DNA of 64,000 nt from Aquabacterium lacunae (GTDB lineage: Bacteria; Pseudomonadota; Gammaproteobacteria; Burkholderiales; Burkholderiaceae_C), in assembly GCF_004310865.1 (NCBI RefSeq), contig NZ_SIXI01000001.1, forward strand, positions 434,001-498,000, written 5' to 3'. Made by a program: the position numbers and the translations under genes. The stretch's first letter is position 1. Each line of letters opens with the position of its first letter. A model generated the notes under the pieces. The model was not told where the DNA came from, did no database searches, and saw only the letters and a program-made list of their open reading frames with translations. Of this stretch, positions 27,216-34,737 are shown one piece after another.

Positions 27216-28126
27216 CGCGCCCCCTGCCCTGCAGGCCACAGGCGCTGCAGGCACTTGAGCATCACGCGTGCGGCCTCGCCCATGCGGGGCCCGGGGCGCG
27301 ACAGCACATCGGTCTCGTCGGGCGAGAAGGCACACACCCGCTGCTGCTTCACCGCGGCGATGCCCGACCAGCCTGGCCGTTGCGGCAAGGCAGTGGCACT
27401 GCGCGAGGCCACCATGATCAGGGCCGGGTTGGCGCGCACCACGTACTCGGGGTTCAGTTTGGGAAAAGGGCCCATGGACGCGGGCACCACATTGACCAGC
27501 CCGAAGGATTTCAGCGTGGCGCCCATGAAGGACGACTCGCCCGCGGCAAAGGGCGCGGCATCAACCTCGTAGTACACGGTCTGACCGCGGGCAGCCGGTG
27601 GCACAAAAGCGGCCGCGGCCTTGAGCTCGCCTTCGATGCGGCGCCACAGGCGATCGCCCTCCGGTCGCTTGCCCAGCACGGTGGCCACCTTGCCGATCAC
27701 GCGCTGCACATCGGGCTGCGAGCGGGGCTCCAGGGCCACCACTTTGATGCCCAGGGCCGTGAGCCGATCGATGATGCGCGAGGAAATGCCCAGCAGCACC
27801 ACATCGGGCCGCAAGGCGACGATGCCTTCCACACTGGCGTCGTCAAGGCCGCCCAGCTTGGGCAGCTTGCGCACGGCCTGCGGGTGGGTCGAATAACGGT
27901 CGGTGCCCACCACCTTGGCGCATTCGCCCAGTTCGCACACCGTTTCGGTCAGCGAGGGCAGCAAGGTCACGATGCGCTGCGGCGGCTGCGCCCATTGCAC
28001 GCTCACGCCCCGGTCATCGACCACCTGCACGGGCGCAGCCATGGCCGAGCCCGCAACAGCCATGGCAACCGCGGCAGCCCAGCGGGCCGTGCGCCACAGA
28101 AGCCTCAACACCGCGGGCCCGCTCAT
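27212..28126 (-). CDS. btuF: Periplasmic vitamin B12-binding protein
   Basis: A 304-residue substrate-binding protein with a Sec signal peptide (hydrophobic core near residues 10-30, likely cleavage after GSAMA). The mature protein shows the BtuF-type PPQRIVTLLPSLTETVCELG, VVGTDRYSTHP, KLGGLDDASVEGIVALRPD and SRPGPRMGEAARVM segments. It delivers cobalamin or cobinamide to BtuCD. ATG 28126 overlaps the cobU stop in an ATGA arrangement. It differs from the BtuF-like protein at 18607-19482, which lacks a signal peptide. Confidence 0.92.
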   Translation of the reverse strand: MSGPAVLRLLWRTARWAAAVAMAVAGSAMAAPVQVVDDRGVSVQWAQPPQRIVTLLPSLTETVCELGECAKVVGTDRYSTHPQAVRKLPKLGGLDDASVEGIVALRPDVVLLGISSRIIDRLTALGIKVVALEPRSQPDVQRVIGKVATVLGKRPEGDRLWRRIEGELKAAAAFVPPAARGQTVYYEVDAAPFAAGESSFMGATLKSFGLVNVVPASMGPFPKLNPEYVVRANPALIMVASRSATALPQRPGWSGIAAVKQQRVCAFSPDETDVLSRPGPRMGEAARVMLKCLQRLWPAGQGAR

Positions 28127-28686
28127 GCCACCACCGGACGGTGCCAGGGCTGCCCGGCGACCATCAAGGTCAGGTCGCTGCACCGGGCCGCAAAGCCCTG
28201 GTTCAGCCAGCCCAGTTCATCGACAAACTGGCGCACCTCGCGGCCCATGGGCACCACGCCCCAGCCCACCTCGTTCGACACAGCCACCACGGGGCCGCTC
28301 AGTTGCGGCAAGGTGGCGAACAGGGCCTCGCGCTCGGCACGCCAGGCGGCCACATCGCCCGGCCCCTCGGCCGGCATCAGCCAGTTGGTCAGCCACAGCG
28401 TCAGGCAATCGACCAGCAGCAGGCGGTGCGGTGCCGCCTCACGCTGCAGCACGGCCGTCAGGGCACGCGGCTCTTCCACCGTGCGCATGCCCTCGGGGCG
28501 CTCGGCCTGGTGGCGGGCGATGCGCGCGCGCATCTCGTCGTCCCAGGCCAGGGCCGTGGCCACCACCACCACCTCACGCGTGTGGCCATCCACCGCAGGC
28601 TGCATCAGCCAGCGCTGCGCCAGCGCCTCGGCATGGCGCGACTTGCCGCTGCGTTGCCCGCCAACGATGAGGTGGTGCATGGTCAT
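28123..28686 (-). CDS. cobU: Adenosylcobinamide kinase / guanylyltransferase
   Basis: A 187-residue bifunctional enzyme (CobU, or CobP) that phosphorylates adenosylcobinamide and then attaches GMP. The P-loop GGQRSGKSRHAE lies near residues 9-20, LLLVDCLTLWLTNWLM gives the Walker B-like strand, and VSNEVGWGVVPMGREVR is the signature GxVP region. The ATG at 28686 shares its A with the last base of the btuB stop (TGATG), so translation is coupled; ATG 28680 is an alternative. The His in GMRTVEEPRAL's neighbourhood (IARHQAERP) is the probable GMP-binding histidine. Confidence 0.94.
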   Translation of the reverse strand: MTMHHLIVGGQRSGKSRHAEALAQRWLMQPAVDGHTREVVVVATALAWDDEMRARIARHQAERPEGMRTVEEPRALTAVLQREAAPHRLLLVDCLTLWLTNWLMPAEGPGDVAAWRAEREALFATLPQLSGPVVAVSNEVGWGVVPMGREVRQFVDELGWLNQGFAARCSDLTLMVAGQPWHRPVVA

Positions 28687-30572
28687 CACAGGCTCGGTGT
28701 GAAACGAATGCCCACGAACACGGCACGGGGTGTCACCGAATAGTTGCGTGCCAGCTCGTATCGACGGTCGGTCAGGTTGTCCAGACGGGCCACCAGCTTC
28801 CACTCTGCATCGAGCGCACGGCTGAGATCAGCGGACCACACGGTGTAACCTGCCAGTCGGTTGCCTGCGTCCATGCGGTAGGACTGAGCTTGAGCCTGCA
28901 CGCCCCATTGCCACCCCATGACGTCCGACTCGGCGCGCAAGGTCGCACGCTGACGGGCACGGCGGTCCAGCAAGGCATCGGTGCTCACCCGTTTGGGCAC
29001 CCCCAGGTCGACACTGCCCTGCCAACGCACGCCCAACCAGGGCGCAGAAGCCATCAACTCAACGCCTTTGAGGTGGGCCTGACCCAGGTCCATGTAGCAC
29101 CCATCGACCGACGCGCGCAAGCAGCCGGATGCCGCCGGCCGAGACACGAAGTCGGTGAGGTGGTCGATTCGGGTGTCGTACGCCGTGACGGCGGCCTGCA
29201 CACCGTTACGGTCATGCTTCAGGCTGAGCTCGGTGGTACGTGAACTTTCGGGCTGCAGGCCAGGCGTGCTGTAGTAGCTGAAGCGCTGGTACAGGGTCGG
29301 CGCTTTGAATGCCGTGCCCCAACTGCCGGTCAGCTGCCATCCGGGTGCCAGCTGGTAACGAGCACCCACGTGCCCGGTGTGATGACGGCCGAACTCGCTG
29401 TCGTCGTCCTGCCGCACAGCCAGGTCGGTGCCCCACTGGCCCGCACGCCATTCGTGCCCCAGGGACACACCCAGGTCTTCCCGGGCGGGCCAGACGCCTT
29501 TTTGAGCAGGCGCCAAAGCAGTCAGGTTGAAAAAAGTCTCGCGGCGATGATCCACCACGGCCCGTACGGTGTGTGCGCCCAGGCGCTGCTCGACCAGGGC
29601 TGAAGCCGTGCGGGTGCTGGTCTCGTTGAGCGCTTGCGAGGGTGTGGTCTGGTAACGGTCGGTGGTCTGCCCGATCGACACCTGCGAACGCAGACCGCCT
29701 GCCCATTGGGCCTGCCAACCCAGGTTTCCCTGCGTCAGATCTCGCAACACACGGTCATCGTTCTTCGACGAGGTGGACGCGTCGTACTGGCTGTTGCTGT
29801 GGTTCTGCAACCAGCCCACGCTCAGCCGATGGCCTGGCATGACGCGCCAGCCCAGGTTCAGATTCGCCGACGCATCGCGTTGACCGTCACGATCTGCGGC
29901 ACGGCTACCGATGACGGCATTGAGTCGCGAAGACGGGCCCAACAGCGTGCTGCCCGCAGCGCCGAAAGCCGCGTCCACAGCGCCCCAGTGCCCGGACAAG
30001 GCCACGTCGGCCTGCGCCAAGTCCTGGGTGCCCAGCCCCATGCCGACACTGGCCTGGGGCTTGCCAGCGCCTTGCTTGGTGAAGATCTGCACCACACCGG
30101 CCACCGCAGAAGACCCATACATCGCGCTGGCGGGACCGCGCAACACCTCGATGCGATCGACCAAAGCCAACGGCAGAGCCTCCCAACCGGCCCCCCCACT
30201 GGTGGTTTGCGACTCGAAGGGCACGCCGTCGATCAGCACCAGCACGTGGCGCTTCTCGGCGCCCCGCAGGAACAGGCTGGTGGTGGTCGCTGGTCCGCCA
30301 TTGCGCACCATTTCAAACCCCTGCACACCGCGCAGCACATCGGCCACGCTGGTGCCTGCTGCACGCTCGATGGCATCACGCCCGATGACCGTCACATTGG
30401 CCAGCACCTCGGAGACGGGTTGTGGCAAGCGAGAGGCCGTGACCACCTGCTCCGGCAAAGGTTGAAACACGGGCGATTCCGCCCACGCGTTCGACAGCAA
30501 CAGGCCCGAAATGGCCATCGACAAAGCAGAACGCAGCCCGGGTGCGCGCGGCACCGAGTGAGAGATCGACAT
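28686..30572 (-). CDS. btuB: TonB-dependent vitamin B12 outer-membrane receptor
   Basis: A 628-residue outer-membrane receptor. It has a signal peptide (residues 1 to about 31, ending near SNAWA), a TonB box-like segment (EQVVTASRLPQP near 40-51), the plug domain with LRGAEKRHVLVLIDGVPFE and RIEVLRGPASAMYGSSAVAG, and a 22-strand-type barrel. The C-terminal part has the typical LVARLDNLTDRRYELA segment and ends in an aromatic-containing strand. It is the first gene behind the cobalamin riboswitch, which fixes its substrate class as corrinoids. The start is ATG 30572 with only weak complementarity to 16S rRNA, as expected when a riboswitch controls access to translation. Confidence 0.93.
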   Translation of the reverse strand: MSISHSVPRAPGLRSALSMAISGLLLSNAWAESPVFQPLPEQVVTASRLPQPVSEVLANVTVIGRDAIERAAGTSVADVLRGVQGFEMVRNGGPATTTSLFLRGAEKRHVLVLIDGVPFESQTTSGGAGWEALPLALVDRIEVLRGPASAMYGSSAVAGVVQIFTKQGAGKPQASVGMGLGTQDLAQADVALSGHWGAVDAAFGAAGSTLLGPSSRLNAVIGSRAADRDGQRDASANLNLGWRVMPGHRLSVGWLQNHSNSQYDASTSSKNDDRVLRDLTQGNLGWQAQWAGGLRSQVSIGQTTDRYQTTPSQALNETSTRTASALVEQRLGAHTVRAVVDHRRETFFNLTALAPAQKGVWPAREDLGVSLGHEWRAGQWGTDLAVRQDDDSEFGRHHTGHVGARYQLAPGWQLTGSWGTAFKAPTLYQRFSYYSTPGLQPESSRTTELSLKHDRNGVQAAVTAYDTRIDHLTDFVSRPAASGCLRASVDGCYMDLGQAHLKGVELMASAPWLGVRWQGSVDLGVPKRVSTDALLDRRARQRATLRAESDVMGWQWGVQAQAQSYRMDAGNRLAGYTVWSADLSRALDAEWKLVARLDNLTDRRYELARNYSVTPRAVFVGIRFTPSL

Positions 30573-30598
30573 GACAGAAAAGGATCAGCGAGCCCTGA

Positions 30599-30614
30599 CC
30601 TGCATCCCCGCAGG
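30599..30614 (-). promoter_or_regulatory. Possible expression-platform hairpin of the btuB leader
   Basis: CCTGC and GCAGG pair around a six-base loop 27 bases upstream of the btuB start codon, between the riboswitch core and the gene. It could be part of the switch that masks or frees the btuB translation start. Confidence 0.35.
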
Positions 30615-30644
30615 CACTGGACGACATGGCGCGCACGCAGGCAC

Positions 30645-30850
30645 ACCCCTTGCTGGCCGGTATCCGGGCTGGGCGATGCAACCCGTGAGGCCTTCCCAGT
30701 GGAGCGAACCACCAGTGGCAGAGCACACGAGCGAGCCATGCAGGGCATGGCTGACCGCCGACCGTTGCGGGGGCAGCGCAAGTCAGGCTGGCATCGGCGA
30801 TGCGGCAGACCCTCTTGCTTCCCGTTTAACTGCACCGGGAAGAACCCCGG
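30645..30850 (-). promoter_or_regulatory. Cobalamin riboswitch
   Basis: The minus-strand leader of btuB carries conserved parts of the AdoCbl riboswitch in the right order. They are GGTGCAGTTAAACGGGAAGC (about 30836-30817), GCTGCCCCCGCAACGGT (30777-30761), the B12-box core GCCACTGG (30719-30712), CACTGGGAAGGCC (30701-30689) and the 3' segment AGCCCGGATACCGGCC (30670-30655). It should turn down btuB and probably the downstream B12 genes when coenzyme B12 is plentiful. The 3' segment differs slightly from the common AGACC form (ATACC). Together with its expression platform it fills the 355-base gap between btuB and the gene at 30928. Confidence 0.92.
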
Positions 30851-30927
30851 CACGAGCACCAACAGGCCGCATTGTAGTGCGTGCGCCCCCTACAATGACC
30901 AACTCCTCTGGCCCTGCCCTGCCCGCC

Positions 30928-31158
30928 ATGTCCCGGATCGATCCTCTTCTCGACCGCGTCGAACGCCTGCTGCTTCGCCACGAAGAACTGCAGCGCACCA
31001 ATGCCCTGCTGCAAGAGCAGCTGGCGGTGGTCAGCAACGAGCGCGATTCGCTCAAGGCCCGCCTGGCCGCCGCACGCCACCGCATCGACGCCCTGATCGA
31101 CAAGCTGCCCGCCAGCGCCGACCAGGCCGCCACCGACACCCCGACCGACCAGCCATGA
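30928..31158 (+). CDS. Small coiled-coil protein (TIGR02449/ZapB-like)
   Basis: A 76-residue, highly charged, single coiled-coil protein (RVERLLLRHEELQRTNALLQ) of the small family usually encoded just before zapA; it is probably linked to cell division, but this has to be inferred. ATG 30928 (MSRIDPLLDRVERL) matches the expected N-terminus. An in-frame ATG at 30895 overlaps a TACAAT hexamer (30891-30896) that looks like its -10 element, so the shorter start is preferred. The stop overlaps the zapA start by four bases. Confidence 0.8.
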   Translation: MSRIDPLLDRVERLLLRHEELQRTNALLQEQLAVVSNERDSLKARLAAARHRIDALIDKLPASADQAATDTPTDQP

Positions 31159-31508
31159 ACCGCCCCGGCATGAAACAGATCGAAGTGGCCATCATGGGCC
31201 AGAGCTACCTGCTGGGCTGCCCGGAAGGCGGCGAAGAACGCCTGAAGGAAGCCGTGGCCCGGGTCGACAAGGAAATGTGCGGCATCCGCGATGCTGGCAA
31301 ATTGCGCGCCCGCGAACGCATCGCCGTGCTGTCGGCCTTGAACCTGGCCTTCGAGCTGGCCGGCACGCAGGCCCAGGCCGCCGCAGCACCCGCGCGCGAG
31401 GCCTCGAGCGCCAGCGACGCACCCACCAGCACCGAGCAAGCCGAGCACATCGACCAGCTGATCGGCCGCCTCGATGCCGCCCTCAATGGCGACGGCCACC
31501 TGCTCTGA
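31155..31508 (+). CDS. zapA: Cell division protein ZapA
   Basis: A 117-residue ZapA, which crosslinks FtsZ filaments at the division site. The N-terminal globular part contains QIEVAIMGQSYLLGCPEG and EERLKEAVARVDKEM, and the C-terminal half is the dimerisation coiled coil (ERIAVLSALNLAFEL...). It overlaps the upstream coiled-coil gene (ATGA) and is followed by 6S RNA, a conserved neighbourhood in proteobacteria. Confidence 0.92.
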   Translation: MNRPGMKQIEVAIMGQSYLLGCPEGGEERLKEAVARVDKEMCGIRDAGKLRARERIAVLSALNLAFELAGTQAQAAAAPAREASSASDAPTSTEQAEHIDQLIGRLDAALNGDGHLL

Positions 31509-31583
31509 CAAGCCCACGCCCGATCTGTCAACAAAACCCGCAAGCACTGCGGTGTTGAGCGGCTCGCACCAAGCCCACCGCCT

Positions 31584-31589
31584 TACAAT
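31584..31589 (+). promoter_or_regulatory. -10 element of the 6S RNA gene
   Basis: TACAAT lies seven bases before the predicted 5' end of 6S RNA at 31596. No good -35 hexamer is seen at normal spacing. Confidence 0.5.
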
Positions 31590-31595
31590 GCAGGT

Positions 31596-31772
31596 GTTCG
31601 TCGCGTTCGCGGAAGCTTATATTTCCTTGAACCGATGCTCATTGAGCCAGGGCTTGGAACATTGCGGCACAGGTGCGATCGTCTCGCGTCAGATGAACCC
31701 AACGTGCTGCTGACCTCGCCCACCTGAATCCCCTGGGTTCAGGAGTGCGGCGACTGGTGCGCGACGAACGCC
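31596..31772 (+). ncRNA. ssrS: 6S RNA
   Basis: A roughly 177-base transcript with 6S RNA architecture. The ends GTTCGTCGCG (31596-31605) and CGCGACGAAC (31760-31769) are perfectly complementary and close the rod. The large internal loop holds the typical small 3'-strand hairpin (CCTGAA 31723-31728 with TTCAGG 31738-31743), as in the Escherichia coli RNA. It sits directly behind zapA, the usual place. 6S RNA binds the RNA polymerase sigma70 holoenzyme by imitating an open promoter. With the promoter and terminator it explains the 328-base gap between zapA and the next gene. Confidence 0.9.
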
Positions 31773-31785
31773 TTGAACACATGAC

Positions 31786-31809
31786 AAGAGCCGGCACTGC
31801 CGGCTCTTT
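31786..31809. terminator. Terminator between 6S RNA and the GGDEF gene
   Basis: AAGAGCCGGC and GCCGGCTCTT form a ten-base-pair stem with a three-base loop and a short T run. It may serve both the 6S RNA and the convergent gene ending at 31837. Confidence 0.75.
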
Positions 31810-31836
31810 GCTTGGGTGGGTCGCCCTGCGCTGGCC

Positions 31837-32832
31837 TCAGGTGGCCGGCACGAACTGGATGCTGGCCAGGGTCAGGTGGTTGCCGCCCTTGGCGCGCGAC
31901 GCGGCCATGGCGCGGTCGGCACTGCGCATCAGCTCTTCGACTGAACCCGCGGTGTGCGGGAAGCTGGCCACGCCCATGCTCACGGTGAACGGGATCTGCT
32001 GGCCATTGAAGGCCACGATGTGCTGCGAGCAGGCCTTGCGCAGGTGTTCCATGCGCGAGTGGGCCGTGGCCAGGCCCACGCCCGACAGCAGCACGGTGAA
32101 CCGGTCACCGCCCAGGCGGCATGGGGAGTCCATGGCACGGGTGTTGGCCTTGAGCAGGCGCCCCAGGGCCTCGACCACGCGCTCGCAGCTGTCGGCACCG
32201 TAGGTTTCGCGGATCTGGTCCATGCCATCGATGGACACCGACACGATGGCGAACTCACGCTGCTCGCGGCTGGAGAGGTCGGCCTCGCGGCGCAACTGCT
32301 CTTCGAAGTGGGCGCGGTGGTAGAGGCCCGACACCGAGTCGCGCACCTGGTTGTCCTGCATCTCGCGGCGCAGTTCGGCGTTGGCCTTTTGCTGCTCTTC
32401 GAGCTGGGCCAGCGTGGCCTGCACCAGCACGTCGCGCTTGCGCTGCTCGGTCACGTCCTGCCAACAGCTCAGGATGCGGGGCCCCTGTTCGCCACTGGCG
32501 GGCACCGGGTGCCGCCACACCACGTACTCGCGGCGCTCGCCATGGCGTTCGATGCGGTGTTCACCGGCATAGGCCGTGCCCAGGGCCACGGCCTGCTGGT
32601 CGGCTGCCCTCAGGGCCACCGCCTGCACGGCGTCAAAAAGCTCGGCGTCGGTCTGGCCGACGATGTCTTGGCTGGCCACCAGCACGCGAGGCGCGCAAGG
32701 CGACGCGGCGGTGAAGCGCCCGCTGGTCAGGTCCTTGACGAGCACGGCCACGCCGGTCTGGTCCAGGTAGCGAAGCAGCGCATCGTCCAGCGAAGCCAGA
32801 GGAGGCATCCAGGTCGCGAGAGAATCGGCCAT
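31837..32832 (-). CDS. PAS-GGDEF protein with degenerate active site
   Basis: A 331-residue soluble protein. Residues about 15-125 form a PAS-type sensor domain (YLDQTGVAVLVKDL..., ending HPVPASGEQGPRILSCWQDV), a coiled-coil linker (LAQLEEQQKANAELRREM) follows, and residues about 170-325 form a GGDEF domain. The signature reads GGDRF instead of GG(D/E)EF, replacing the catalytic acidic residue by Arg, and the preceding metal-site segment VSVSIDGMDQI is also unusual (F normally follows D-x). It probably does not make cyclic di-GMP and may act as a sensor or effector instead. ATG 32832 is preferred over TTG 32901. It is a single gene, convergent with 6S RNA. Confidence 0.82.
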   Translation of the reverse strand: MADSLATWMPPLASLDDALLRYLDQTGVAVLVKDLTSGRFTAASPCAPRVLVASQDIVGQTDAELFDAVQAVALRAADQQAVALGTAYAGEHRIERHGERREYVVWRHPVPASGEQGPRILSCWQDVTEQRKRDVLVQATLAQLEEQQKANAELRREMQDNQVRDSVSGLYHRAHFEEQLRREADLSSREQREFAIVSVSIDGMDQIRETYGADSCERVVEALGRLLKANTRAMDSPCRLGGDRFTVLLSGVGLATAHSRMEHLRKACSQHIVAFNGQQIPFTVSMGVASFPHTAGSVEELMRSADRAMAASRAKGGNHLTLASIQFVPAT

Positions 32833-32994
32833 GTTGTTGATCGTTTGTTGTCCTGCAGCCGCGAAACAAGGGTTCGGAAAGCTCCCTGCATGTTGGCGCA
32901 AATCGCCGAGGGCGACCGCCCTTCAAACAAGGGATGAACCACCTTTTTTCCGTGCACAAATGATGATTTTGGGTAACTTTTCGGATTACATCCC

Positions 32995-33885
32995 ATGCTG
33001 AAGATCGCAGTGTTGGGCATCGGCCTCATGGGCCTGCCCATGTCCCGCCGCCTCCTGGCCGCCGGACACCCCCTGAGCGTCTGGAACCGCAGCCCTGAAA
33101 AAGCCGCACCGCTGGTGGCCCAAGGCGCCCGCCTGGCCCCCTCCCCGCGCGAGGCCGTGCAAGACGCCGACCTGGTCATCACCATGCTGACCGACGGTGA
33201 CGCGGTGGGCCAGGTGCTGTTTGGCGAGGACTTGCCCAACGCGGCCAGCGGCCTGCGACCCGGCACCCTGGTGGTCGACATGAGCTCCATCCTGCCAGCC
33301 CAGGCCCAGGCCCATGCCACCCGGCTGCAAGCCCTCGGCTGCACCGCCCTGGACGCCCCGGTGTCGGGCGGCACCCTGGGTGCCGAAGCCGGCACACTGG
33401 CCATCATGGCCGGCGGTGATGCAGGTGCATTCGAGGCCGCCCGACCGGTGCTGGAGGTGCTGGGGCGCCCGGTGCACGTGGGCCCGGCCGGCAGTGGCCA
33501 GCTGTGCAAGCTGGCCAACCAGATGATCGTGGGCATCACCATCGGCGCGGTGGCTGAGGCCTTGCTGCTGGCCGAACGCGGCGGGGCCGACCCGGCCAAG
33601 GTGCGCGAAGCCCTGCGCGGCGGTTTTGCCGAAAGCCGCATCCTGGAGGTGCACGGCCTGCGCATGGTCGAGCACGACTTCGCCAAACGCGGCTCGCTGG
33701 CCGTGCAACTCAAAGACCTGCGCAACGCCATGCACACCGCCGCCGAGCTGGGCTTTGCCGCCCCCATCACCGAGCACCTGACCGCGCTGTACCGGGCGGC
33801 CTTCGACCAGGGGCTGGGCGAGCAGGACCAGTCGGCACTTTTCCAACACCTGCACGCTTTGCAGCCGCACCGCACGGGCCACTGA
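32995..33885 (+). CDS. NAD(P)-dependent beta-hydroxyacid dehydrogenase (2-hydroxy-3-oxopropionate reductase-like)
   Basis: A 296-residue member of the 3-hydroxyisobutyrate dehydrogenase family. The nucleotide-binding motif is GIGLMGLPM (residues 8-16), the substrate-binding DAPVSGGTLGAEAGTLAIM lies near 119-137, and the catalytic Lys is in KLANQM near 172. It reduces tartronate semialdehyde, or a related short beta-hydroxyacid semialdehyde, in most annotated relatives; the exact substrate cannot be told. Asn-Arg after strand 2 (VWNRSPEK) suggests NADP(H) preference. No glyoxylate-pathway neighbours (gcl, hyi) are present. Confidence 0.85.
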   Translation: MLKIAVLGIGLMGLPMSRRLLAAGHPLSVWNRSPEKAAPLVAQGARLAPSPREAVQDADLVITMLTDGDAVGQVLFGEDLPNAASGLRPGTLVVDMSSILPAQAQAHATRLQALGCTALDAPVSGGTLGAEAGTLAIMAGGDAGAFEAARPVLEVLGRPVHVGPAGSGQLCKLANQMIVGITIGAVAEALLLAERGGADPAKVREALRGGFAESRILEVHGLRMVEHDFAKRGSLAVQLKDLRNAMHTAAELGFAAPITEHLTALYRAAFDQGLGEQDQSALFQHLHALQPHRTGH

Positions 33886-33966
33886 GCGCCCCCTTGAGCG
33901 CGATCAAGGCGCGCAAGCGCGCCATGCCGACACTGTCGCCTTTCCCAGAAAATCGAGGCGAAGTCC

Positions 33967-34737
33967 ATGGCCCACGAGCTCTACCGAGACGACCGGCACC
34001 GGTGCCTGATGTTCACAGACCTGAGCGCCGACGCCGGTGACGCCGTACCGTCCAATCAGTTCCTCATCGTCAACGAGGACACCGGGGCCATCATCGACCC
34101 AGGGGGCAACATGGCCTACAACGAGCTGCTGCTGGGCGTGTCGCGGCACTTCGCGCCGCAGCGCCTGGCCGCCATCATCGCTTCGCATGCCGACCCGGAC
34201 ATCATCGCCTCGCTCGACCGCTGGATGACGGCCACCAGCGCACCGCTGTACATCTCGCGGGTGTGGGAGCGCTTCTGCCCGCACTTCTGCAAACCTGGTA
34301 AAACGGTCCAGCGCGTGCGTGGCATCCCCGACGAAGGCATGCGCATCCCCATCGGGAACAGCGAGCTGATCGCCCTGCCAGCCCATTTCCTGCACGCCGA
34401 AGGCAACTTCCAGTTCTACGACCCGGTCAGTCGCATCCTGTTTTCAGGCGATCTGGGCGCGTCGTTCCGCACCGACCTGCGTGGCGGACAGGTGGTCACC
34501 TCGCTGGCCGACCACATCCCGTCGATGGCGGGTTTTCACAAGCGCTACATGGTGTCGGGCAAGGTGCTGCGCTGGTGGGCCCAGATGGTGGCTCCCTTGC
34601 CCATCGACATGATCGTGCCACAGCACGGTGCCCCGATGGCCGGTGCGGCCGTGGGTGAGTTCATCGCGTGGGTTCAGACCCTGAGTTGCGGCATCGATCT
34701 GATGCAACAAAGCCATTACGCCATCCCAGACAGGTGA
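33967..34737 (+). CDS. MBL-fold / ODP (oxygen-binding diiron-like) protein
   Basis: A 256-residue metallo-beta-lactamase-fold protein closest to the ODP/flavodiiron-type subgroup. The first metal motif reads SHADPD (near residue 75), where classical MBL proteins have HxHxDH. Later ligands are in AHFLHAEGNFQFYDP, LFSGDLGASF and IVPQHGAPM. No flavodoxin or receiver domain is fused. Relatives are thought to bind oxygen or nitric oxide at a diiron centre, so a redox-sensing or scavenging role is possible but unproven. The last 77 bases overlap the convergent gene at 34661-35506. Confidence 0.72.
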   Translation: MAHELYRDDRHRCLMFTDLSADAGDAVPSNQFLIVNEDTGAIIDPGGNMAYNELLLGVSRHFAPQRLAAIIASHADPDIIASLDRWMTATSAPLYISRVWERFCPHFCKPGKTVQRVRGIPDEGMRIPIGNSELIALPAHFLHAEGNFQFYDPVSRILFSGDLGASFRTDLRGGQVVTSLADHIPSMAGFHKRYMVSGKVLRWWAQMVAPLPIDMIVPQHGAPMAGAAVGEFIAWVQTLSCGIDLMQQSHYAIPDR

